A stretch of DNA of 42,702 nucleotides from a virus, in IMG/VR virus record IMGVR_UViG_3300049259_000187, positions 1-42,702 of that record. One strand, written 5' to 3'. Of the stretch, positions 28,141 to 35,446 are shown piece after piece. Position 1 is the first letter of the stretch. Every line of letters begins with the position of its first letter. The notes beneath the pieces were generated by a model. It saw only the letters and a program-made list of their open reading frames with translations, made no database searches and was not told the DNA's origin. The position numbers and the translations under genes are program-made.

Positions 28141-28813
28141 TCCAGTTGCCGATCCCGTAGGAGTAGCTGCCCTGCGTACGGATGATCTTCTTGGCCCTGT
28201 CGTGGTTGGTGTTGAGCAGAGCCTTTTCCATCTGCTTGAGGCCTTTGGTCACCCGAGCTTCGACCAGTTCGGCGGCGCTATAAGCGTCCCTTGACATGTA
28301 GGCCTGCGCGACGGTCCCGAGGACGATCAGGTACTGAAATCGTGCAGGCATCCTCGGTTTGGAGGCAGAAGTGGTGAGTTCTTCCGGCACCGTCATGAAG
28401 CGCACCCGAAAGGTTTCGCTGGGGGCTTTCGGATAGACGGCGATCTTGGAGGTGCCTTCCTGGAACCAGAATTCCCCGATGTTGTTCCCGGTTTCTTCCA
28501 GCGTGGGGTTCCAGCGGATCAACTGCCTGCGATCCGCTGGGCGGAGGTTCACGCGGTTGTTGATCGAGGAGACGTCGAGGACGTGCCCGAGGTTTTCGAG
28601 TGAGAACGGAAGGACGCCTTCGTATTCGGATTCGAGGAAGGGCCAGTCTTTCTCCAGGGCGATTTCCTGGTAGGCCTGGTTCATCCACGTCACCAACTGC
28701 GCTTCCTTTTCGGCTTCACCCGAGAAGTCGTCGAAGCCCCGCGCGAAGACTTCTTTCATGAGTTCTTCGCGGGTCTTCCCGTTCGGCGCTTCCGGTTCGA
28801 GGGTGATCGTCAT
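28133..28813 (-). CDS. Head-tail adaptor (tail tubular protein A-like)
   Basis: The 226-residue product begins MTITLEPEAPNGKTREELMK, then VTWMNQAYQEIALEKDWPFL, the helical opening typical of podovirus adaptor proteins that attach under the portal. The middle is beta-rich (EFWFQEGTSKIAVYPKAP, FRVRFMTVPEEL). A C-terminal helix pair follows (YLIVLGTVAQAYMSRDAYS). Order relative to the nozzle gene matches T7 gp11-gp12. It overlaps the next gene. Confidence 0.78.
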   Translation of the reverse strand: MTITLEPEAPNGKTREELMKEVFARGFDDFSGEAEKEAQLVTWMNQAYQEIALEKDWPFLESEYEGVLPFSLENLGHVLDVSSINNRVNLRPADRRQLIRWNPTLEETGNNIGEFWFQEGTSKIAVYPKAPSETFRVRFMTVPEELTTSASKPRMPARFQYLIVLGTVAQAYMSRDAYSAAELVEARVTKGLKQMEKALLNTNHDRAKKIIRTQGSYSYGIGNWNG

Positions 28814-29301
28814 TTAGGGGCGGCTTCCTTCAGCAGCTTCTCGTCGCCCTTGACCCGCTTGGCGGCCCGGTAGGCCAGGGCCATTTCGTCCTGGATCTGT
28901 TCCTTCTTCAGCTTCGCCGCGTCTTCTTTGGCTTTGACCTGACGCTCCCGCTCCGCGAAAAGACGCTCCAGCGCGCCGTCGCGCCAGAGGTCGGCCTTCT
29001 TCATGTCCTCGACGATCTGCATTTCGGGGTTGCGGTACTCGAGGTTCGGACCGACGATCGGCAGGTAGTGGTCAAGCTGGTTCTCGAACTCGCCCTGTTT
29101 GACGATGTGCCAGCGGTTGCGGACCATGCCCGGGGAGAAGTGATCGGGAGGGATGTCGCCGACGAAGCGGACGACGAGTTGAGGGTCGAGCGTCTGAAGC
29201 TCGCGTTCCAGCGCCCGACCCTGCTCGCTCGCCTGCGTCAGTTCCGCCCGTAGGCGGTTCATCGCCGAAGTTCTGGACTCGACTACGAGAAGTTCTGGCA
29301 T
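28810..29301 (-). CDS. Hypothetical structural-region protein, 163 residues
   Basis: The start at ATG 29301 forms TGATG with the stop of the decoration-like gene; the longer frame upstream is Arg/His-rich shadow sequence and was rejected. Residues 1-40 are helical (TSAMNRLRAELTQASEQGRA). Residues 45-90 look like a small beta domain (VVRFVGDIPPDHFSPGMV). The C-terminal half is a charged helix (RLFAERERQVKAKEDAAKLK). It lies between capsid and adaptor genes and may be a head-completion protein. Confidence 0.7.
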   Translation of the reverse strand: MPELLVVESRTSAMNRLRAELTQASEQGRALERELQTLDPQLVVRFVGDIPPDHFSPGMVRNRWHIVKQGEFENQLDHYLPIVGPNLEYRNPEMQIVEDMKKADLWRDGALERLFAERERQVKAKEDAAKLKKEQIQDEMALAYRAAKRVKGDEKLLKEAAPK

Positions 29302-29630
29302 CAGAAGCCGAAGCAGATGATTTCGGCTTTGACGCCGACGACCGTCACCCCCGCCGCAAGCTCCGCGCCGGTTTTGCCGTTGAGGAGCCGCAGTTTGATC
29401 GAGGCCCCTGGAGCGCCGGTGATCCAGCAGTCGGCCACGGGCGTGGCTTCCGTGGAGTTCCCTCCCGCGAGGGTCGCGGTGGCGGTGACGATCCGGCGGA
29501 AGCCGAGCGTTTTCGCGGTGATGACTTCGCCTTCCGCCGTGTAGGTGCCGGAGAGCGCGACGGTGACGATTTTCTGTTTGGCTTTGCCGGGGACGGCGGC
29601 CTTGATGCCGGTGACGGTGCTTACGGCCAT
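29301..29630 (-). CDS. Possible head decoration protein, 109 residues
   Basis: A good ribosome site (GAGAAGGAG) precedes ATG 29630. The product is nearly all short beta strands with Thr/Val/Ala (AVSTVTGIKAAVPGKAKQ, IVTVALSGTYTAEGEVIT). It follows the major capsid protein and has the size and composition of capsid-decorating or head-fibre proteins. The link is by position and composition only. Confidence 0.6.
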   Translation of the reverse strand: MAVSTVTGIKAAVPGKAKQKIVTVALSGTYTAEGEVITAKTLGFRRIVTATATLAGGNSTEATPVADCWITGAPGASIKLRLLNGKTGAELAAGVTVVGVKAEIICFGF

Positions 29631-29700
29631 GCGATTTTCTCCTTCTCAGGGATGGGCCTCGGGGCCGGATTGCCCCGAGGCGTCTACTCACGACTCGCTG

Positions 29701-30921
29701 CTACGTGAGTGCGGTGAAACCGGCCGAGGTGTTGCGACGCGTCATGCCGAGCTGGAGCCGGTAGACGATCGCACCCTTGACGCGGGTGGTGCCGGAGACG
29801 TACTGGACCGGGTTGACCTTGCCGTACTCCTGATCGGCCCAGACGGGACCACCGGGTTTACGGACGCTCATCAGGTCCTCTTTGCGGAGGAACCAGATGT
29901 TGTTGCCGAGCACGTCCGGATCTTTGATGATCGGGGCCGTGCCGAGCAGGATGCTGTTGCTGTTACCGCCCTGAAGCCCACCGTCGCCGCTGTAGCGGAC
30001 CTGGTTCTGGAGTTCGAGGTAGTAGTTGCGGTACTGCTTGACACCGGCCACGATGGTGTTCGGTTCTTTGCCCGAGACCTGCTTGCAGGCATCCAGCCGT
30101 TCCATCATCGCTTCGAGCGACAGCGTGGTCGTGGTGCTGTCGATGTTCGACTTCCATTTGGTGGTCGTCGCCGGGTTGACGTTGCCCAGTTTGGTCGTTT
30201 CCGAGACCATGAAGGGCAGGCCGTTCATCTCGAACGAGGTTTCCCCCGAGCGAGCGCCCTGGATCGACAGGAATTCACCGGCAGCCGTGGTGACGTTGGC
30301 TCCGCTGATTTTGATTTTCGGTTCGGTCGCGGACGGGATGACTTCCGTGATTTCCCGTTTGCCGAACGCATTTTCGCCTGCGCCTGCGGTACCGACCATG
30401 ACGATCAGCCCCGGGAATAGGAGTTCCCTGATGAGCAATTCGTTGGCCGGCGCCTTCAGTTTCAGCGTGGTCGTGGTGGTGTTGACTTCGGTTTCGGCGA
30501 TCAGCGCACCGGAGGTCGCGACGATCTGCCGGGTCAGCTGGCGCTTCAGGTCGTCGAGACAACCTTCCATCTCGAAGTTCGCCGCCTTGGCGACCGCGAG
30601 ATCCGAACCCGAAGATTCGTCGATGACCGCAGACTCGAGTTCCACCTGGTACCAGTGATGCGTGTAGGTGTATTCGGCCTGTTTGACGCCCTGCTTTCCG
30701 GCAGCGTTGAGTTCGTTGGAACCTTCTTTGCTGACCGCGGTGTAGCCGCCGTTCCGTTCCGTGTGGATCGGGACGAGCGCGACGTTACCGACTTCCTTCT
30801 GGGGCTCGACTTTCTCGAAGAGACTCAGCAGCTCGTTTTCCTGGTAGAGCTGCTCCTCGATCGTGTCTGAGACCCAGACCTGCTTGAGAGCGGCGATGAA
30901 TGAGACGCCGGTCTGTGCCAT
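29701..30921 (-). CDS. Major capsid protein
   Basis: The gene has the best ribosome site in the late operon (AAGGAG seven bases upstream of ATG 30921), as expected for the most abundant protein. The 406-residue product opens with an N-arm/E-loop-like part (SFIAALKQVWVSDTIEEQLY) and KEVGNVALVPIHTERNGGYT. It has a long helix (DLAVAKAANFEMEGCLDDLK) and a beta-rich inserted part with two STTTTLxL-type stretches (NTTTTTLKLKAP, DSTTTTLSLEAM). Later residues (NTIVAGVKQYRNYYLELQNQ) match HK97-fold capsid proteins. It lies directly after a scaffold-like gene and downstream of the portal gene, the usual order. Confidence 0.9.
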   Translation of the reverse strand: MAQTGVSFIAALKQVWVSDTIEEQLYQENELLSLFEKVEPQKEVGNVALVPIHTERNGGYTAVSKEGSNELNAAGKQGVKQAEYTYTHHWYQVELESAVIDESSGSDLAVAKAANFEMEGCLDDLKRQLTRQIVATSGALIAETEVNTTTTTLKLKAPANELLIRELLFPGLIVMVGTAGAGENAFGKREITEVIPSATEPKIKISGANVTTAAGEFLSIQGARSGETSFEMNGLPFMVSETTKLGNVNPATTTKWKSNIDSTTTTLSLEAMMERLDACKQVSGKEPNTIVAGVKQYRNYYLELQNQVRYSGDGGLQGGNSNSILLGTAPIIKDPDVLGNNIWFLRKEDLMSVRKPGGPVWADQEYGKVNPVQYVSGTTRVKGAIVYRLQLGMTRRNTSAGFTALT

Positions 30922-30937
30922 TGGTTACTCCTTGGAT

Positions 30938-31789
30938 TTACCGGGGTGCGTTGACCCCCCGCACTCCTTCGAGCGCAAGCGCGTCACGACCCTCTTTGGC
31001 GGACGTGTCGAAACGCTCAGATCCCGGTACACCCTGAGTGGCTGCCCGTGGCCCCTGACGAGAGGCCAGCCACTGCTCTTGTTCTTCGGCAAGTTCCTGT
31101 TTGTACGTGGCAATCGCGGTTTTCATATCCGGATTACCAAGCGGGTCAGGGTTGTCGATCGCATCGTTGAAGATCTCCCTCTGTCGTCTGTCCGAAGGCA
31201 ATTCGTCTCCGAAGACACTCTGGAGTTCCTCTTCCATGCGGCTTCCTACTTCGTCGGCTACCGCTTCAGCTTCTTGCTGTTCGGCAGCTTCGGCCTCCTG
31301 CTGGCGCTGTTCGGCTTTTTCGGCTTCCCATGCGTCGACACGAGGATCACGAACAACAGTCGGATCGAACTCATCCAACTGCGGCTCCTGCTCTGCTTCT
31401 GCGTCTTCCTGTTCGGCCATCTGGAGGTCGAATGCCTCCAAGGCTGCCTGCTGGTCGACGTTCAGTAGCTGTAGGAGAGAACGGCGGGTTTCAGCGTCAC
31501 CGTTTCGTATGCCTTCTACGATCTGGTTCAACTGATCTCGGTCTCTGCGCGTCTCCCCGAACTCCTGCATCTTCTGGGTGAAGCCCTTGCGCATGTGGTC
31601 GTACTGTTCTTTCAACCACTGCGGGCTTGCACCCGACTCAGGAATCGAGGCTGGATCGAAGTCGGTGAACGACTCCTCTCCTGAACTCTGCTCGTCCGCT
31701 TGTTCCGGGGCTCCGGAGGCGTCGGCGTCGTTGTCCGGCTTGTCCACTTCGGGGGCCGCTACTGCGTCATCAATGATCTCGTCAGACAC
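30938..31789 (-). CDS. Scaffolding protein
   Basis: It starts at GTG 31789 with AAGGAG ten bases upstream. The 283-residue product is strongly acidic. It has a disordered N terminus (residues 1-50), a helical centre with SLLQLLNVDQQAALEAFDLQ and EAEKAEQRQQEAEAAEQQEA, and a Pro/Arg-containing C terminus ending LEGVRGVNAPR. Acidic helical composition and placement between portal and major capsid genes are the hallmarks of scaffolding proteins. No protease motif is seen, so head maturation probably does not use a linked protease. Confidence 0.82.
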   Translation of the reverse strand: MSDEIIDDAVAAPEVDKPDNDADASGAPEQADEQSSGEESFTDFDPASIPESGASPQWLKEQYDHMRKGFTQKMQEFGETRRDRDQLNQIVEGIRNGDAETRRSLLQLLNVDQQAALEAFDLQMAEQEDAEAEQEPQLDEFDPTVVRDPRVDAWEAEKAEQRQQEAEAAEQQEAEAVADEVGSRMEEELQSVFGDELPSDRRQREIFNDAIDNPDPLGNPDMKTAIATYKQELAEEQEQWLASRQGPRAATQGVPGSERFDTSAKEGRDALALEGVRGVNAPR

Positions 31790-31861
31790 GAGAGTTGCTC
31801 CTTCTGTCGCAGGGGGCGACTGGCCGGTCGCCTTGTCCTGGTTGATAAAGGGGGGTGGAGG

Positions 31862-34045
31862 TCAGGCAGGCTGGGGTTCGGAAGGAGCTTCCGTACCTGC
31901 CGAAGAAGGTGAAGGCATGTCAGGCATGGTCTTCGGTTCGCCGGCTTTCGCGGCGTTCGCGGCTCCTGCCTGTTCAGCCATCTGGGTCTGGAGTTCGGCG
32001 CGGCGCTGGGCGGCCTTGGTTTCCAGATCGAGGAGGGCTTTGTAGTAGAGCATCGCCGCCTGCTTGGCCTCTTCGTCGAGTTCTTCGTAGTCGGAGGTCT
32101 TCATCCACGACTCGAGGATCTGCTTGTGGAGGTCGGCGTTGTCAAAGGGCCTCGGCATCCAGCCGGGGACACTCGTCATCTGGAAGGGTTCGCCCGTCTT
32201 GTAGTTGATGACGGGTTCTTCGGTGACGGGGTCGAGCAGAGGCGCTTCCTCTCCCGGCACGAGAGGTCTCGGCGGCACACTCCAGAAGGCACCCGATTTG
32301 ATCAGGGCGATGATCCGGTAGGCCCTGATTTCGTCCTTTTCATAGCTTTCGACGAGCCGCTCGGGCTGGGCCGAGTTCAGCGCCGCGATAACCACTGGCG
32401 GAGGGAAGTAGCCCGGGAACATGTTGTTGATCGAGACGATTTTGTTTTCGAGGGCTTGGCGGGTCCTGCCTTCAAGCGAGCCGGGGAGAACCTGGACGTC
32501 GGTCTGCCCTTTGATGTCGGCCCCTCGGAATTCTGCGAGGTTTTCCCAGCCTGCCGCGCCTTTGAACTTGAGCAGGCGCTGTTCTGAGTAGTAGCGCTGG
32601 ACGAGCGTCAGGCAGTCGCGCATGAGCGCTGCGTGGACTTCTGCGAGGTCGGCGATGAAGTCCGCCCATGAGGCTTCGTTTCGTTCGAAGATGGCGGCGA
32701 TGGCCTGCGCGCTGTGGAGGCCGGAAGGGACTTCGTAGTCGAAGGAGATCCGTTCGAGCTCGGTGGAGGCGTTTTCCTGCTGGCGGTAGATGTCGGCCGG
32801 GACCGAGTAGTCCTGCTTCCATTTCGGTTCGGCGTTCGGGGAGACCATCGGGTCGTATTCGATGACGATCCCCGGCTCGTCGGTGACCGGCGTCTCCTCG
32901 CTGAGAGCGCCGATCGGGACCATGAGCTGCGGGTTCATCCCGAGTTCGACGCCTTCTTCGGCCTTGTTCGCCGCCTGGTCGTAGGAGCGCATCGGGTCGA
33001 TCAGGGAGATGACGAGGCCTTTGTTGCGGTCGGAGGCCGCATCCACCGCGTAGAAGAGACGATGGAGGGCCGGTTCGTCGACCACGTTGCCTTCGTTGTC
33101 GACGCAGGGGTAGGTCTCTTCGGGGAAGATCTGGCGGCCGTTGGCGTAGATCAGCCTGCGCCCCATCGGCCATTTGTTGCAGGGGCGCTCGAGGTATTCG
33201 GTGACCATCACCATTTCGGTCCCGGTGCGAAGTCGCTGGGGCTTGGGGACCGATGAGGTTTCGGCGTCGGCCTTCAGCTTCGTGCCGGTGACGATGAAGC
33301 TTTCTTCTTCTTCGACGAGCGAGACGGGGCGGGCCGTGTCGATCCCCATCCAGCGCGACTCCTCGAACTCCACGCCCGGTTCCCAGATGACCTCAAGGCC
33401 GCCGTAGACGACGATCTTGATCTCGCCCTTGCCGATGTACTGCGGGTTCTCGGGATCGGGCTGGGTGGGATCTTCGGGGTGCTGGGAGACATCGACGTAG
33501 GGACCGACGCTCGAATCCCACCGCGCCCCGATGAAGCCTTCGTCGGTGACCAGGGCGTTCCAGAGGAGCCGCTTGGTGGCCCGTTTGATTTCCCACTTCT
33601 CGTAGCCTGCGTAGGCGACTTTTTCAGCCACCTGAGAAGCGAGGAACGCTTCCTCCCCATCGGTCGAGGGGATGATTTCGTAGCCGGGGATCTTGGCGGT
33701 GGAGGCCGCGATCTTGCGCTTGATGATCGGCCCCAGAAGATCGTGCGAGCGCCTGATCCTGTGGTCGGGCATCCCTCCGCCGTTGGAGAAGGTGACCGTG
33801 GAGGACTGGTTGTAGGTGACCTGGTCCTCGCCGATCCATCCGTAGTGGTTGCCGTTGGTGAAGTCGCTGGCGAGTTTGCGGCGGGGAGCGACCTGTTTCA
33901 GACGTTCCCGTCCACGGTCGATCCGTTTCTGAACGTCCTTCGGCGGCTTGATCGGAGGAGAGACCTTCTTCGTCGGCTGCGCTTCGGGATCAGAGGCCAC
34001 GGGTTTCCCCATCGCCTTCGACGCGAGTTCGGTCAGAGACGCCAC
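31862..34045 (-). CDS. Portal protein
   Basis: The 727-residue product starts at GTG 34045, overlapping the preceding TAG by one base. It contains RRSHDLLGPIIKRKIAASTA and KIPGYEIIPSTDGEEA, followed by EIKRATKRLLWNALVTDEGF, the pattern of podovirus portals. A long helix (EELDEEAKQAAMLYYKALLD) and an Ala/Gln-rich C terminus (TQMAEQAGAANAAKAG) fit the crown and barrel. The mid-region has DRNKGLVISLIDPMRSYDQA and NPQLMVPIGAL, also portal-like. The size is in the normal range for large podovirus portals. It forms the dodecameric DNA channel that docks terminase and the adaptor. Confidence 0.88.
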   Translation of the reverse strand: MASLTELASKAMGKPVASDPEAQPTKKVSPPIKPPKDVQKRIDRGRERLKQVAPRRKLASDFTNGNHYGWIGEDQVTYNQSSTVTFSNGGGMPDHRIRRSHDLLGPIIKRKIAASTAKIPGYEIIPSTDGEEAFLASQVAEKVAYAGYEKWEIKRATKRLLWNALVTDEGFIGARWDSSVGPYVDVSQHPEDPTQPDPENPQYIGKGEIKIVVYGGLEVIWEPGVEFEESRWMGIDTARPVSLVEEEESFIVTGTKLKADAETSSVPKPQRLRTGTEMVMVTEYLERPCNKWPMGRRLIYANGRQIFPEETYPCVDNEGNVVDEPALHRLFYAVDAASDRNKGLVISLIDPMRSYDQAANKAEEGVELGMNPQLMVPIGALSEETPVTDEPGIVIEYDPMVSPNAEPKWKQDYSVPADIYRQQENASTELERISFDYEVPSGLHSAQAIAAIFERNEASWADFIADLAEVHAALMRDCLTLVQRYYSEQRLLKFKGAAGWENLAEFRGADIKGQTDVQVLPGSLEGRTRQALENKIVSINNMFPGYFPPPVVIAALNSAQPERLVESYEKDEIRAYRIIALIKSGAFWSVPPRPLVPGEEAPLLDPVTEEPVINYKTGEPFQMTSVPGWMPRPFDNADLHKQILESWMKTSDYEELDEEAKQAAMLYYKALLDLETKAAQRRAELQTQMAEQAGAANAAKAGEPKTMPDMPSPSSAGTEAPSEPQPA

Positions 34046-34257
34046 TAGTTATCCACCGGCATCTGGCCACGTGACTGCATCAGCTTCTTGTACTGATCGT
34101 CTGACCAGACTTTCACCGCAGGCTCGTGCTTCTTGGATTCTTCGACGACGACCTGCTGGGGGGAGACGACGCGACGGATCAGCTTCTCGCGCTCGCGCCA
34201 GTTGAAGTACCCCTGTGCCACCAAGGCGACGATCAGGAGAGCGCAGATGAAGATCAC
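34045..34257 (-). CDS. Single-span membrane protein, 70 residues
   Basis: The product begins with a transmembrane helix (MIFICALLIVALVAQGYF), then a basic segment (NWREREKLIRRVVSPQQ) and a charged soluble tail ending SRGQMPVDN. It lies among head genes just upstream of portal and is coupled on both sides. Small membrane proteins at this spot occur in several podoviruses without a known role. Confidence 0.68.
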   Translation of the reverse strand: MIFICALLIVALVAQGYFNWREREKLIRRVVSPQQVVVEESKKHEPAVKVWSDDQYKKLMQSRGQMPVDN

Positions 34258-34586
34258 GATCCTTCCACCGTCACCAATCGGTTACCTGAGTCTCTGAGGA
34301 AGTTGGCCTTGTTGCGGACCCCGGCGTTCGTGGAGACGACCACGCGCCCCGCAGAGTCGAGCGGCAGTCCCCAGCGAACCTTGCTGACGGTCGAGCCTTC
34401 GGAGAGGCAGACTGCCCCGGTGCCCGTCACGGGCCAGCCGTTCAGGACCCGTGCGACGGTCCCCCCGGCTTTCGTCGCCAAGGACCCGGCAGAGGTACGC
34501 AGGAGCCCTTCCCTGCGTTTGCCGGTGCCTTCGGGTTTGATGACGAGTTTCCCGCTGGATCGGGCGAAACCACCGGGGGCGGCCAT
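34254..34586 (-). CDS. Hypothetical beta-type protein, 110 residues
   Basis: The product begins MAAPGGFARSSGKLVIKPEG and shows three short repeats of a strand-turn pattern. These have Arg-Leu/Val, Gly and a terminal Val or Leu (such as GSLATKAGGTVARVLNG, DSAGRVVVSTNAGVRNK, DSGNRLVTVEG). It resembles a small head or tail decoration domain. No family is named. Confidence 0.62.
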   Translation of the reverse strand: MAAPGGFARSSGKLVIKPEGTGKRREGLLRTSAGSLATKAGGTVARVLNGWPVTGTGAVCLSEGSTVSKVRWGLPLDSAGRVVVSTNAGVRNKANFLRDSGNRLVTVEGS

Positions 34587-34589
34587 CGA

Positions 34590-35015
34590 CTATTCGCCTC
34601 GCAGCTTGGCGATGATGTCGTCCTTGCGGGACGCTCCGTCGAGGTCGACGCCGTTCTTCTCGGCGGTTGCCTTCAACTCGGCGACGGTGCGGTCCTCGTA
34701 GGCACCGGTTCCGCCCGTGGGCGAGTCGCTGTCCGTATCGCCGCGCTGGACGGCCGAGCCGGGGGTATCCACCATCTGACCGGAGGTGCGGTTCTCCAGG
34801 GTGCTTTCGTAGAAGATCCGCGAGCCGTCGATGTCGAGGATCGTCAGGCCCGCTTTGCCTTCGGCGTCGTAGACGTCGTCAGGGTTCAGGGTGGTCGTGG
34901 TCGGGGGTTCCGTGGTCTTGTCCACGACGACGATCTGACCGGCCTGAAGGGTGATCATCTTGACGGGGCCGGGGAGCGTGTTGCTCGATCCCGTGTTGAA
35001 TTCCAAAATCGTCAT
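34590..35015 (-). CDS. Structural-region protein with C-terminal HeH/LEM-like helix pair
   Basis: The 141-residue product has a beta-rich N-terminal half (MTILEFNTGSSNTLPG, MITLQAGQIVVVDKTTEPP). A Gly/Thr-rich acidic linker follows. The C-terminal domain (TVAELKATAEKNGVDL, ASRKDDIIAKLRGE) matches the HeH/LEM or Rho-N helix-extended-helix pattern used for DNA or protein binding. Such tails are common on small phage head proteins. It overlaps its neighbour as ATGA. Confidence 0.7.
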   Translation of the reverse strand: MTILEFNTGSSNTLPGPVKMITLQAGQIVVVDKTTEPPTTTTLNPDDVYDAEGKAGLTILDIDGSRIFYESTLENRTSGQMVDTPGSAVQRGDTDSDSPTGGTGAYEDRTVAELKATAEKNGVDLDGASRKDDIIAKLRGE

Positions 35016-35446
35016 GAGTCTAGGATCTCCTTCTTGGTTGGCTCGACCAGTTCCTCGGCGGCGGCGATGATCTCCGCGTGAGGTAGCTCGATGTCTGGGT
35101 ATTTCTGAACGATTACTGCCGACGCTGAAGCAGCTCCGGCGTAGGCGAAGCCTGCCGACTCGGCTTTGGCCTGGATGAGTGAAGCCTTGTTCTCGGAGCG
35201 AGCTTCACCAAGTTCGGCGATGAGCTTGGTCCGTTCCTCCTGGAGTGCGTTGACCTCCGTCTCGGAGAGCATCCCGCAGACCTTTCCGGCCTTTTCGATG
35301 ACGCTCCGCTTGAAGTAGAGGTGCTGAGAGTCGCGTCCTCCGCTCTCTGCCCCCATGTCCACGATCTCACCGTCTGCACGGCCGGTCACAAGACATTTCT
35401 TCGGCAGGAACGGGAGAGGCTTTTCGATGATTCGTATCTGTGCCAT
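35012..35446 (-). CDS. Hypothetical protein, 144 residues
   Basis: ATG 35446 shares one base with the terminase stop. The first 50 residues have KCLVTGRADGEIVDMG and HLYFKRSVIEKAGKVCGM, with two cysteines in a small beta-type domain. The centre is a charged helix (NALQEERTKLIAELGEARSE). The C terminus is Ala-rich then EIIAAAEELVEPTKKEIL. It lies between terminase and the small head genes. Not recognised. Confidence 0.7.
   Translation of the reverse strand: MAQIRIIEKPLPFLPKKCLVTGRADGEIVDMGAESGGRDSQHLYFKRSVIEKAGKVCGMLSETEVNALQEERTKLIAELGEARSENKASLIQAKAESAGFAYAGAASASAVIVQKYPDIELPHAEIIAAAEELVEPTKKEILDS

Noticed and set aside
24463-29301. Programmed frameshift of tail assembly chaperones
   Set aside because: No tape measure or chaperone pair exists; the gene order is that of a short-tailed phage.
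28810-29691. Longer 293-codon version of the gene at 28810-29301
   Set aside because: The first 130 codons are Arg/His-rich and overlap the decoration-like gene; the coupled ATG at 29301 is the better start.
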